Below, piece after piece: positions 26,577 through 36,700 of a DNA stretch of 59,197 nucleotides. The notes under the pieces were generated by a model that worked only from the letters and a program-made list of their open reading frames with translations, was not told the DNA's origin and searched no databases. The first letter of the stretch is position 1, and every line of letters begins with the position of its first letter. Position numbers and translations under genes: made by a program. Source of the DNA: an uncultured Lachnospiraceae bacterium (lineage in GTDB: Bacteria > Bacillota > Clostridia > Lachnospirales > Lachnospiraceae); NCBI GenBank assembly GCA_910588295.1, contig CAJUQO010000013.1, positions 1 to 59,197 on the forward strand. Reading direction: 5' to 3'.

Positions 26577-28177
26577 CGGGTATCGCGGGAAAATTAACGC
26601 TTGGCGTAATTGCCTTCGGACTGCTGCTCGGTATCGTTTGTAGCTTAGTGGGTTACCGCGAATTTACGGCCGTTCTTGAGCAGCAGTACAACGATTCGGC
26701 TTATGAAATAGCGCAAGCCGCCATTACGCTTCTGAATCCCGACAAATTCGAACAATATCTGGAAACAGGCGAAACGGACGAGGAGTACTTCGAGATACAG
26801 GAGCGGCTCGACGCGCTTGTAAACGCCACGAACGCCACTCTCATTTATGTTGAACGGGTAGACACAAGCGACTTCCAGACCGTTACCTATATCTATGATT
26901 CCGTAAACGAGAGCACAGGATTTAGCCGTTACCCGCTCGGTTATACGGACAAGGGCGTAGCGGATAAATATGTCGGTAATATGAAAAATATCGTTTTAAA
27001 GGGCGAGCGCGCTACGGAATATCTGTACTACTATTCCGAGGAATCAGGAGCCCATACGACTGCCGGGCTTCCCGTTTACGATTCGAGCGGAAGGATTGTC
27101 GCTGTAATCGGCGTTGAAAAGGCTATGACGCGCCTTGAGGCCGCGCGTAACGCCTACGTTCTGCACGTTATTTTATGGACGTTCGCGGCGATGATTCTAT
27201 TTATTTTCGTATACTCGATGATCCTGCGGCGCGGCGTTATAAAGCCGCTCAAAACCCTCACGAAAGAGGCTGAGCGATTTGCGGAGACAAATCTGCCGTC
27301 AAAAGAACCGATTAATATTACGCAGAAGGACGAGGTCGGGATACTCGCGCGTGCGGTCGAAAAAATGGAAACGGATATCGCAAAATATACCGAAAATCTT
27401 ACCGCTGTCACCGCCGAAAAGGAGCGTGTAAACACGGAATTGTCCGTTGCGACGCGTATTCAGGCAAATATGCTGCCAAGTATTTTTCCCGCGTTTCCCG
27501 ACAGGGAGGAATTTGATATTTTCGCGACTATGAATCCCGCGAAGGAGGTTGGCGGCGATTTCTATGACTTCTTTATGGTGGACGAACGTCATCTTGCTAT
27601 TGTGATGGCGGATGTTTCAGGAAAAGGCGTTCCCGCGGCGCTGTTTATGGTCATTGGCAAAACGCTGATAAAAGACCATACGCAGCCGGGGAAAGACTTA
27701 GGGAGCGTGTTTACCGAGGTTAATGAACTGCTCTGTGAAAGCAACAGCGAGGGCCTGTTTATCACCGCTTTTGAGGGAGTTCTCGATTTGGCGAGCGGCG
27801 AATTTCGCTTTGTGAACGCGGGGCATGAGATACCGTATATCTGCAAAAGGGACGGGAAATTCGAGCCGCATAAAATCCGCGCGGGATTCGTCCTTGCGGG
27901 CATGGAGGGCATGCGTTACAAATGCGGAGAAATGCGGCTGGAGGTTGGCGATAAGATATTTCAATACACGGACGGCGTTACCGAGGCTACCAACGCGCAA
28001 ATGGAGCTGTACGGAATGGGCAGGCTGGCAGCAATACTCGGCAAAAATTCCGCTTTGCCGCCCGGTGAATTGCTCCCCTTAATTAAAGAGGATATCGATA
28101 GCTTCGTCGGGGATGCGCCGCAGTTTGACGACATCACAATGCTATGTCTCGAATACAGGGCGCGAATGGAGGGTTAA
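26564..28177 (+). CDS. Membrane-bound PP2C (SpoIIE/RsbU-type) phosphatase with HAMP domain
   Basis: 537 residues. A membrane helix near 8-28 and another near 198-218 bracket an extracytoplasmic domain of about 170 residues that looks like a small-ligand sensor. A HAMP linker follows (VIKPLKTLTKEAERFAE), then a short coiled coil, then the PP2C domain: EVGGDFYDFF (near 330), MADVSGKGVPAALFM, FRFVNAGHEIP, YTDGVTEA and DDITMLCLEY, with all metal-binding Asp residues present. In partner switching such enzymes dephosphorylate the STAS antagonist, here the product at 21246, in response to a signal. It is probably translated with the GH3 gene (13-bp overlap) and the RsbW-like kinase gene, which begins one base after its stop codon. 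Confidence 0.92.
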   Translation: MEKVTGIAGKLTLGVIAFGLLLGIVCSLVGYREFTAVLEQQYNDSAYEIAQAAITLLNPDKFEQYLETGETDEEYFEIQERLDALVNATNATLIYVERVDTSDFQTVTYIYDSVNESTGFSRYPLGYTDKGVADKYVGNMKNIVLKGERATEYLYYYSEESGAHTTAGLPVYDSSGRIVAVIGVEKAMTRLEAARNAYVLHVILWTFAAMILFIFVYSMILRRGVIKPLKTLTKEAERFAETNLPSKEPINITQKDEVGILARAVEKMETDIAKYTENLTAVTAEKERVNTELSVATRIQANMLPSIFPAFPDREEFDIFATMNPAKEVGGDFYDFFMVDERHLAIVMADVSGKGVPAALFMVIGKTLIKDHTQPGKDLGSVFTEVNELLCESNSEGLFITAFEGVLDLASGEFRFVNAGHEIPYICKRDGKFEPHKIRAGFVLAGMEGMRYKCGEMRLEVGDKIFQYTDGVTEATNAQMELYGMGRLAAILGKNSALPPGELLPLIKEDIDSFVGDAPQFDDITMLCLEYRARMEG

Positions 28178-28178
28178 C

Positions 28179-28589
28179 ATGAAGGAGCTTACAATTGACG
28201 CGACAATTGAGAATATCGCCGTTGTGACTGCTTTTGTGGGCGGGCAGCTGGAGCGGCTCGGCTGCTCTGTAAAAACTCAAATGCAGGTTGACGTCGCGGT
28301 TGACGAGTTGTTCGGGAACATAGCAAATTACGCCTATACCCCCCGTATCGGCGCGGCTACCGTGCGCGTTGAAGTCATCGAAAAACCCCTTGCCGTGGTG
28401 CTTACTTTTATCGATAACGGCGTGCCTTACGATCCCCTTGCAGAAGAAGAACCCGATATTACGCTTTCCGCGGAGGACAGGCCGATTGGCGGGCTGGGGA
28501 TTTATATGGTCAAAAAAACGATGGACGATATTACTTACGAATACAGAGACGGGCAGAATATTTTGAAAATAAAAAAGGAAATTTCCTGA
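28179..28589 (+). CDS. RsbW-like serine kinase (anti-sigma-factor type ATPase)
   Basis: 136 residues from the ATG at 28179 (GGAGGG ahead). A complete HATPase_c_2 domain with all expected boxes: VDVAVDELFGNIANYAY (N-box Glu and Asn), FIDNGVPYDP (Mg/ATP lid Asp), and IGGLGIYMVKKTMDD (glycine loop). RsbW/SpoIIAB proteins phosphorylate their STAS antagonist and bind a target, classically a sigma factor. This is the only copy in the locus that keeps all boxes. It sits directly after the PP2C gene and is the natural kinase for the STAS protein at 21246. Its released target is unknown; the domains fused to transporters are candidates. Confidence 0.9.
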   Translation: MKELTIDATIENIAVVTAFVGGQLERLGCSVKTQMQVDVAVDELFGNIANYAYTPRIGAATVRVEVIEKPLAVVLTFIDNGVPYDPLAEEEPDITLSAEDRPIGGLGIYMVKKTMDDITYEYRDGQNILKIKKEIS

Positions 28590-28648
28590 TTTTGGCAGCG
28601 GACATGAGAGGAAATTTGCGCAGCACAAATTCAAATGGGAGGACTGTT

Positions 28649-30481
28649 ATGAAAAATTATTTGAAGAAGACTTGCGTCGGCCTTGCCGCCGTGTTATGTG
28701 CAGGGATTTGCGGCCCGGCGGTATGGGCGGAAAGCGAGGCGGCGGTATATCATTCCCAAACCGGTTATACTGCCGAAAAAATCACTCACCCCGAAAAGGG
28801 AGTGAAAGAAATTGACGGAATTGTAGACTATACGGGAAACGGCACAATGGGAGTTGGCCTCGGGACGGGCGACCGTGGGCAGAATTATTCATGGGGATCG
28901 ATCGGGTACGGAGATTATATGTATATCGGCACCTGTTACGGAGCGTGGATGAATACCCTGACGTTTATGAAAACGGCCCTCGGGCGCGAGTTTGACGATG
29001 ATGTAATGAAAGCGGCGTTAGAGGAATATTATCATGGAGAGCTTTATACCGCCGAGCCCGACGGGGCGGAGGCGCTTGGCATACTCGTGAAGCTGAATGT
29101 GAAAACCGGTGAATCGAAAATACTGATGTCGAAAGCCGATACAGGCCAGAACACCATATTCCGAAACGCTGTGGAACTGGACGGGCGGCTGTACTTTTGC
29201 GGCGCGGTAAACGGCCTGCCCGTGATATATGAGGTGAATCCCGAAACCGACGAATGTAGAGAAGTATATGCGGGAATGACCATGGAAGAATACAAGGAAG
29301 CGTTTATGAAAGGGTATTCCGTTGGGATCAGGGGAATATGCGTTTATGACAATAAGCTGATCGTAAGCTGTATAAATTCAGAGGGCGCAGTTATTCTTGA
29401 ATCCGAAAACCCTTCCGAACCGGACTCCTTTAAAATCATTGCTGACGATGAAAAGCTTTTTGGCTATCCGGCCTATCGCTTCTGCGACAGTATTTACGGC
29501 GGTTCTATTTTCGATATGGCAAGATTCCGGGACAGCCTGTATGTAACCATCTGTACCGGGACGCCGGAAAACGCCGCGGACAGGGATACAATGCAGTCTT
29601 TCGCGATGGTGCGGGGAGACATTTCGGAAAACGGAGAATGGGTATGGACCAGTGTGATCGGAGATAAAGAAAAGGACGGCGCAAAGTATACGTTCGGTAT
29701 CGACCCGCAGCGGACAAGAAGCGGGGCGGCAAATCTGCAGGTGTTTGGCGATCATCTTTACATCGGAGAATATAATGATGAGGAAATCGCTGTGGAAAGA
29801 ATGTTGTTTGATAATGATTTCGTATTTATGAATAAAAATTTCGAACAGCCTGTGAATCTGTACCGCATGGACCCGGATGAAAAAATAGAACTCGTTGTGG
29901 GGGATGCGGATGAAATGTTTCCCGACGGCGGATTATCCGGTTATGGTTCCGGATTTGGGTGCAGCGAAAATCAGTACATATGGAAAATGACAGTATATAA
30001 TGGAAAACTCTATATAGGCACCTATGACGCCAGCAGCTTCCTGATTCCGCTGGATGAGTATATGAACGATGAAAACGCATCGGAGGAATGGAAAGGCCGT
30101 GTTGACGATTATATAAAAATTCTCTGCGGGAATTACAGCGGCGTTCCCCAAAGCGCGGTGACGTGCGCCGAATACCTGGATAAGGCGGTTTTCGGTTTTG
30201 ATCTTTATGTGACGGAAGACGGAAGTAATTTCACCAGGATCACCGACAACGGCTTTGGCGACCCATACAACCACGGTCTGCGGGCGTTTGGAATTACCTC
30301 CGAAGGGTTGTTTATAGGTACCGCGAATCCGTTTTACGGTACGCAGGTGTGGAAATTAACAGAGGATGCTTCTCAGGCAGGGCCGAAGAAACTGCTGATA
30401 GCGTTGGTTGCGCTGATTGCGGTTTCTGCCATTGCGGCTGCGGCCTGTTATAAGAAACGCGCGGCAAAGAACCGCCAATAA
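28649..30481 (+). CDS. Exported, membrane-anchored protein of unknown function
   Basis: 610 residues from the ATG at 28649, preceded by GGGAGGA. A signal peptide (KKTCVGLAAVLCAGICGPAVWA) leads a large extracellular domain with repeated short blocks of the form YIGTCYG, LYFCGAVNGLPVIYEVN, LYIGEYNDEE, LYIGTYDASSF and LFIGTANPFYGTQVW. These suggest a beta-propeller. A C-terminal membrane helix (LLIALVALIAVSAIAAAACY) and a basic tail (KKRAAKNRQ) anchor it facing outward. Within the partner-switching and transport locus it may bind the product or a signal for the sensor domain of the PP2C protein. No family was recognised. Confidence 0.7.
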   Translation: MKNYLKKTCVGLAAVLCAGICGPAVWAESEAAVYHSQTGYTAEKITHPEKGVKEIDGIVDYTGNGTMGVGLGTGDRGQNYSWGSIGYGDYMYIGTCYGAWMNTLTFMKTALGREFDDDVMKAALEEYYHGELYTAEPDGAEALGILVKLNVKTGESKILMSKADTGQNTIFRNAVELDGRLYFCGAVNGLPVIYEVNPETDECREVYAGMTMEEYKEAFMKGYSVGIRGICVYDNKLIVSCINSEGAVILESENPSEPDSFKIIADDEKLFGYPAYRFCDSIYGGSIFDMARFRDSLYVTICTGTPENAADRDTMQSFAMVRGDISENGEWVWTSVIGDKEKDGAKYTFGIDPQRTRSGAANLQVFGDHLYIGEYNDEEIAVERMLFDNDFVFMNKNFEQPVNLYRMDPDEKIELVVGDADEMFPDGGLSGYGSGFGCSENQYIWKMTVYNGKLYIGTYDASSFLIPLDEYMNDENASEEWKGRVDDYIKILCGNYSGVPQSAVTCAEYLDKAVFGFDLYVTEDGSNFTRITDNGFGDPYNHGLRAFGITSEGLFIGTANPFYGTQVWKLTEDASQAGPKKLLIALVALIAVSAIAAAACYKKRAAKNRQ

Positions 30482-30601
30482 CTATATTCCGGAAATCTCA
30501 ATGCGCCCGTGTTTTGCAGGGTTTCTGTACGTGTTTTTCCCGCGCAACGAATGGGCGGAAGACAGAGAAAGGCATAGTCAGGCTTTACGGAGGGATTCAA
30601 G

Positions 30602-32344
30602 TTGGAAAGAAAAGGCTATATTGTCAGCCGGCAGTTTGTTAAATTTTTTATTCCCACCATCATGATGACCATGGCATTGTCCATGAGCATTGTCATATAC
30701 GGGATGATTGTTGGGAATATTCTGGGATCGGAGGCGCTGGCGGCTGTTAATCTGGTGCTCCCGGTTACGCTGATTTTTAATTCTCTGTATGTGTTGTTCG
30801 GCGTGGGCGGTTCCGCGCTGTATTCGGTGGCTCTGGGACGGAGGGAAAAGGGGCGCGCACAGCAGTTCTTTACCGCTGCGCTGGCCGCAATGCTTGCGGC
30901 ATCTCTTCTTATCATGGTTGGCGGTCTGTTTTTATGCGGCGGTATGGCGGACGCGCTGACAGGAAACGCGCCCAATCTGACGGAGCTGGTTTACGATTAT
31001 CTCAGAATTGTGATGCTGGCGGCCCCTCTGCTTGTTGTGGTTCCCGGGCTTGTGTATTTTGTCCGCTCGTCGGGGAATGTCCGGACAGCATCGGCGGCGC
31101 TCATCACGGCTAACGCCGTCAATCTGGTTTTGGATTTGGTGTACATAGGCGGGTTGAACATGGGGATAAAAGGGGCCGCGCTGGCCACAGGCACCGGATA
31201 TTTTATCGGGCTGCTTATTGCGGTTTATGGCGTGCTTCACTGTGAAACGCTGAAACCGGCGGCGGTTTCCATAGGCGCTGCCGTTAAGCTGCTAAAGGAG
31301 ATTGCCGCCACCGGTCTTCCCAATACCATCAATACGGTTTTAAATTTTTTCCGGCTGACATGCATCAATGCCATAGTCATGATGTATCTGGGAAGCAGCG
31401 GAGTAACAGCCTTTTCTGTGTGCACATCCTGTCTGTCCATTGTATCTATGTTTGTGGGCGGTTCTGCGCAGACGATGGTTCCCCTTCTGGGAACTCTCTA
31501 TGGAGAGGGAGATACCAGAGGCGTCCATTTTACGGTGAAGAAAGCGGCCTGTATCACGGGGATTTCCACCCTGATCCTGTTGGTTTTATTTGAAATATTT
31601 CCCGGGCAGATTACAGGAATGTTCGGTGTTTCCGACGCCGGACAGACGGCTGTCGCTGTGGAAGCTCTTCGGATTTATGCCTGGAATCTCCCTGTCATGG
31701 GAATTTTATTTGTCGCCATGTGCGTGTACCCCATGCTGGGATTTAGGAAACTGTCCAGTTGTATTGCTTTGTTGGAAGGCTTTCTGCTCGTTGTTCCCAT
31801 GGCCTGGCTGCTGGCGAGGCTGCTTGGCCCGGCCGGTATCTGGGCGGCTTTTCCGGCAGGGGAATTTGGCACACTTCTCATTCTTTTTCTGATCACGGGG
31901 AGGATCAGGAAGAAACGGCCCCATCTACACGGTCTGTTTTTGCTGGAAAAGGAGGAGAGGAAAAATGTGCTGGACGTGACCATGATCCAGGAGGTTTCCC
32001 AGGCGGTTGCCTTATCGGAGAAAGCCATTAGCTTCTGTATGGAAAACCAGGTGCCGGAGATAACGGCCAATAAAGTGGGGCTGGCTCTGGAGGAGATGGC
32101 GGTTAATACCATAAAACAGAAGAAAAATGAGCGGAAAAAAAGTTATATGGACGTCAGGATTACCATAGGCGAGGATCATATCTGCATCAGTGTCCGGGAC
32201 AACGGCGCGCCGTACCATCCGTTTTTGCCGGAAAACACAGCCGGAGATTTTGACAATATCCGCATGATCCTTGCGATCACAGATGAGGCGGTCTACGACA
32301 ACATTCTGGGAATGAACAGTTCCATTATGAAAATCTGCATATGA
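30602..32344 (+). CDS. MATE-family transporter with fused RsbW-like kinase domain
   Basis: 580 residues from a TTG start (CGGAGGG ahead). Residues 1 to about 440 are a twelve-helix MATE exporter (SEALAAVNLVLPVTLIFNSL, LPNTINTVLNFFRL). The remaining ~120 residues form a cytoplasmic HATPase_c_2-like domain: VGLALEEMAVNTIKQK (N-box intact) and VRDNGAPYHPF (lid Asp intact), but the glycine loop is replaced by GDFDNIRMILAI. This tail is absent from ordinary MATE proteins. A regulated exporter of the NRPS product is the obvious hypothesis, with the tail docking the STAS protein. A decayed paralogue with the same fusion lies at 24364-24900. Confidence 0.88.
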   Translation: MERKGYIVSRQFVKFFIPTIMMTMALSMSIVIYGMIVGNILGSEALAAVNLVLPVTLIFNSLYVLFGVGGSALYSVALGRREKGRAQQFFTAALAAMLAASLLIMVGGLFLCGGMADALTGNAPNLTELVYDYLRIVMLAAPLLVVVPGLVYFVRSSGNVRTASAALITANAVNLVLDLVYIGGLNMGIKGAALATGTGYFIGLLIAVYGVLHCETLKPAAVSIGAAVKLLKEIAATGLPNTINTVLNFFRLTCINAIVMMYLGSSGVTAFSVCTSCLSIVSMFVGGSAQTMVPLLGTLYGEGDTRGVHFTVKKAACITGISTLILLVLFEIFPGQITGMFGVSDAGQTAVAVEALRIYAWNLPVMGILFVAMCVYPMLGFRKLSSCIALLEGFLLVVPMAWLLARLLGPAGIWAAFPAGEFGTLLILFLITGRIRKKRPHLHGLFLLEKEERKNVLDVTMIQEVSQAVALSEKAISFCMENQVPEITANKVGLALEEMAVNTIKQKKNERKKSYMDVRITIGEDHICISVRDNGAPYHPFLPENTAGDFDNIRMILAITDEAVYDNILGMNSSIMKICI

Positions 32345-32366
32345 AAAGGAGATGAAGCTTTTCGAA

Positions 32367-32382
32367 GGCGTCAAAGGACGCC
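32367..32382 (+). other. Small hairpin between transporter and biosynthetic genes
   Basis: GGCGTC and GACGCC flank a four-base loop in the 82-bp gap before the CoA-ligase-like gene. A T-rich stretch (GTTTTGTCTTT) follows about 20 bases later. It could be a weak attenuator that separates regulatory from biosynthetic expression. It is too small to be certain. Confidence 0.25.
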
Positions 32383-32426
32383 GCCTGAGAGAATCTGAGT
32401 TTTGTCTTTAAGAAGGAGGATGGGAT

Positions 32427-33785
32427 ATGAAGAGAATTGAGAGAGAGGAAGCGGTGAGGCTGTGTCAGGAGGGAGAAAGGCTTTCGCCCGAAGAAAGGGA
32501 GCGGCTGACCGCAGAAAGGCTGCGGGATCTGGTCGCTTATGCCAGGGAGCGCTCGGCATACTACAAAAAGGCGTACAGAGAAACCGGGGAAGACTTCAGG
32601 CTTTCGGATCTCCCGCCGGTGACGAAAAAAGAGCTGATGGCGGATTATGGCGCATGGGTGACCGATCCTCAGGTGACAGAAGATGGCGTGCGGGCTTACG
32701 TCTGCGGCGATGAGGCGCTTGAAAAGCTGTATCTGGGCAAGTACACTGCCCTTACCACATCCGGAACCACGGGAAATCCCATGCCCATGGTGCGGGATGC
32801 TTACCACAACACGATTCACGGCGCCCTGATCCAGACCCGCCTGCTGCGTGAAGTCGATCCGGATCTGATGAATCCGGTCAGACATAAGATTGCGTCCATC
32901 ATCATTTTGGACCCGGCAGTATCCTCTTATTCCGGTTTCCTGAAAGCCCAGCGGGCGAATCCGGGATATGAACAGAACATGCTGGCCATTTCCCTGACAG
33001 AAGACATCAATGAAATTGCGGAGAAACTCAACAGGTTTCAACCGGATCTGATCACCGGTTATCCCTCGATCCTGGCTGTCCTGGGGAAAGCCGGACAGGA
33101 GGGGCGGCTTCACATTCGGCCCCAGGCGATTGCCTGTTCTGCAGAAACGTTGACGGAAAAAGTTTACCATACCCTTCGCGGCGCATTTGGGTGTCCGGTT
33201 TTGAATAATTACTGTAGTACCGAGGGGGGAGAAGCGGCCATGTCCTGCGGCGAGGGGAAGATTCACATCAATCAGGATTGGGTTATGATCGAACCGATTG
33301 ATAAAGACGGCAGGCCGGCGCCGGAAGGGAGCTGGTCAGAAGGCGTGTATATTACCGACCTGACCAATTATGTGCAGCCGATCATACGTTATTATATGGA
33401 AGACCAGGTCCGCATTCTCAAAGAAGCCTGCCCATGCGGAAGCCGTCTTCCCGTTATGGAGATCCGGGGCAGAGAAGCGGGGACTATGGAAATAGGGGGA
33501 AAGGTGTTGTTCAGCTCGTTGTTTGAACAGGCACTGGAACATGTTCCCGGGGTACTGGCTGTCCAGATAGCGCAGAAAAGTGAGCGCAGATTTCATATAA
33601 GACTGGTGCCGTCTTCAGAAGAAGACAGGGAAAAGGCCGCCGGGGAAGTGAAGAAGCGGGTTCTTGGCCTGTTTGAAGGAAGCGGCGTCAGATCTGTGGA
33701 AGTGGCGGTGGTTCCGGAAAGGCCCAAACCAAATAAACGGGGCGGAAAGGTGAAGTTTTTTGTGAAAGAACTGGAGGAGAGATAA
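32427..33785 (+). CDS. Stand-alone phenylacetate-CoA-ligase-like adenylating enzyme
   Basis: 452 residues; AAGGAGG precedes the ATG. Adenylate-forming motifs are present: LTTSGTTGNPMPM (about 109-121), NNYCSTEGG in the A5 region, and IIRYYMEDQVRI before the hinge. The C-terminal small domain ends with PKPNKRGGKVKF, keeping the A10-like Lys. The PaaK/F390-synthetase-like layout suggests activation of an aryl or other carboxylic acid as an AMP or CoA ester. It begins with short helices (LRDLVAYARERSAYYKKAY) common in this family. It ends two bases before the NRPS start, so it probably supplies or loads a substrate for that synthetase. The acid is unknown. Confidence 0.85.
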   Translation: MKRIEREEAVRLCQEGERLSPEERERLTAERLRDLVAYARERSAYYKKAYRETGEDFRLSDLPPVTKKELMADYGAWVTDPQVTEDGVRAYVCGDEALEKLYLGKYTALTTSGTTGNPMPMVRDAYHNTIHGALIQTRLLREVDPDLMNPVRHKIASIIILDPAVSSYSGFLKAQRANPGYEQNMLAISLTEDINEIAEKLNRFQPDLITGYPSILAVLGKAGQEGRLHIRPQAIACSAETLTEKVYHTLRGAFGCPVLNNYCSTEGGEAAMSCGEGKIHINQDWVMIEPIDKDGRPAPEGSWSEGVYITDLTNYVQPIIRYYMEDQVRILKEACPCGSRLPVMEIRGREAGTMEIGGKVLFSSLFEQALEHVPGVLAVQIAQKSERRFHIRLVPSSEEDREKAAGEVKKRVLGLFEGSGVRSVEVAVVPERPKPNKRGGKVKFFVKELEER

Positions 33786-33787
33786 GG

Positions 33788-36700
33788 ATGGAGCTGTTTC
33801 TAAATCAGTGGAAAGAAAATGTTAAAAAATATGGTTCCAGGCCGGCGATCATTGATCGGGATGGCAAAAGAGAGACAACGTACGGAGAACTCGATAATCT
33901 GAGCGGGAGAATCTGTACGGCGCTGAAGAAAAAAGGAGTAGGAAAAGGATATATCATACCGGTTTGCCTGGAACGCCGGATGGAATTTCTGGCAGCGGAG
34001 CTGGGGATACTGAAAAGCGGCGGCGCGTTCGCGGCATTGTCCCCGGAATATCCCGAAGAGAGGGTCGCGTATATTCTGAAAGACTGCGGAGCGCCTTTTC
34101 TGCTTAACGATGATTTTCTGGAAGAGGCGCTTGGCGAGCCGTTTTCAGAGGCGGAAGAGGCGGAAGACGCGGACGGCGCTTTTGCCGTTTATACATCCGG
34201 TTCTACCGGGAATCCCAAGGGAATCCTTCATTCACACAGAAGCCTGGCGGAGGCGGTGGAGCGGCACAGGGCGTTATTTTTGCCGGAAGAAAGTGATATT
34301 CAGCTCAGCTGTGCGTCTTTTAGTTTTGTGGCGATGATTATTGATATTTATACCCCGCTGTCAACGGGGCAGGCCGTGCACATACTTCCGGAAGAGAAGA
34401 GAAAAGACGTACGCCAGATTGAGCGGTACATTAGACAGCATGGGATCACCATGGCGTTTATCAGTCCGCAAATGCTGCGGAATTTCCACTCGCCCGGCCC
34501 GTCCCTGCGTCTGGTGATCACGGGAAGTGAACGGGTTTCCCGGATGGCAGGGAGAGGGTACCGGCTATTGAATACCTATGGCTGCAGCGAAACCGCGGCG
34601 GTCGTGGCAGCTTTTGAAGTGGACCGGGAATATGAGAATACGCCCATCGGCAAGGCGGGCCCGGGTATCCGTCTTCTGCTTCTGGATCAAGAGGGAAAGG
34701 AAGTCCCGCCCGGGGAAGAAGGAGAATTGTGCGTAGCGGGGCATATCGCCCATGGGTACATTAATTTGCCGGAACAGACGGAGAAAGCTTTTGCGCGCCG
34801 GGAGGACGGGACGATTCTGTTCCATACCAACGATATATGCCGGATGCTGCCCGACGGAAATCTGGTGTATGTAAACCGCAGGGACTGGATGGTGAAAATT
34901 AACGGCCAGCGTGTGGAAACCGGTGAGATTGAAGTGCTGATGGGCCAGGTTCCCTTTGTGAAAACGGCGGTTGTCAAAGGTTTCCAGAATCAATATGGGC
35001 AGACATATTTATGCGGTTATTTTCAGATGGAAAAAGAGGCGTCAAAAGAACATCCCGAGGAAGAACTGAGACGACGGCTGGCAGAAAAGCTTCCCGATTA
35101 CATGATTCCGAAATTCTTCGTCCAGGTGGAGCATTTTCCGCTGAATCAGAACGGCAAGCTGAACCGCCTGGCGCTTCAGGCGCCGGATGTATCGAATTTC
35201 AGAAAGGATTACGAAGAACCGCGGACAGAATGTGAGCGCGCGGTATGCGGCGGGTTTGAACAGGTATTAGGAATCCGGCCTGTGGGGCGTAAGGACGACT
35301 TCTTTGCACTGGGGGGAGATTCTATTCAGGCGGTTATGCTGCTGGCCTGCCTGGAAAAGTATGGGGTGACGGCCGCAGAGATTTTGCGGTACAAAACGCC
35401 GGAGAAGATTGCCGCAGTATGCGGCGGGGCGGAGAACGCCGCTTCGCAGGAAGATATATACGGGGACATTCCCGAAGATAAAAAAGAGTGGTATCCCCTG
35501 ACAGACAGTCAAATGGGAGTTTTTCTGGAGTGCGCGTCAAATCCCCAAAGCACTATGTATAATATACCTGTCTGCTTCCGTATTCCCGCGGGAGCTGACT
35601 GGAAGCGGTGGAAAGAGGCTGCGGAGCGGATGGCGTCCCGGTATCCGGTATTATTTGTGTCCATTGAAAGACGGCAGGGGGAACAGACATACAGTATGGC
35701 GCTTCATGACAGGGGAGGTTGGGAAATTCCTGTATATGAGGCGGAAGAGTCGGAAATGGACGCGCTGAAAAAAGAGTTTGTAAGGCCTTTTGACCTGGGA
35801 CGGGGGCCGCTCTTCCGGATGGCAATTTACCGAACGGAGGAAAGCATCTATTTGCTGTCAGATATGCATCATATCATATCTGACGGCGCTTCTGTTGCCG
35901 TTTTTTTCGACGGCGTCCGGAAAATCTATGAAGGGAAAGCGCCGGAGGCAGAGGGGCTCAGCCAGTTTGATTTGTCTTTGTGCGAGGAGCGGCTGAAGGA
36001 CACGGCGGCTTATAAAAAAGCCCGGGAATATTTTGAAAAACGTCTGGCGGGATTGGAAGTAGATTCGGTTCCGGTATTTGATATGCCAGAAGATCCGGAG
36101 GCTTTGGACCATCCGGCCGGAAGAATCTGCAGCTATCTGGGAGAAATTCTTGGACAGGAGGAAACAGAATGGTTCGCCGGCAAAATCGGCGTTACAGAAA
36201 GTACGCTGTTTCTGGGAGCGTTTGCCTATGCTCTTGCAAAATATAATGGACAGACAGAGGTTCTTTTCGGTTCGGTCAATAACGGACGCCGTGATCTCCG
36301 ACTGAAGCGCACCATGGGAATGCTGGTGCGTACGCTGCCGGTCTATGTACAGATTGAGGAAGAAAAGACCGTGACAGAGTATCTGCAGGAACTGCAGCAG
36401 GATTTTTTTGAGACGATGAACCATGACTGCTGTTCCTTTGAAGAACTGGCCGGCAGTTATCAGGTGACTTCCGATATTTTGTTCGTCTATCAGGCAGAGA
36501 CGTTAAACGGCATGAATACGGAGCAGGGACTGATTCCCATGGAAACCGTGGAAACAGGGAGCAGCCTGGCAAATCTGGCAGTTCATGTGTTCAAGAAAGA
36601 CGGCAGCTATGAAATACATTTGGAATACAGAAGTGATGTTTATCTGGAACGGACGGCCCGTGCGCTGATGTCTTTGATGGTGAAAGCGTTGGAGGGCTTT

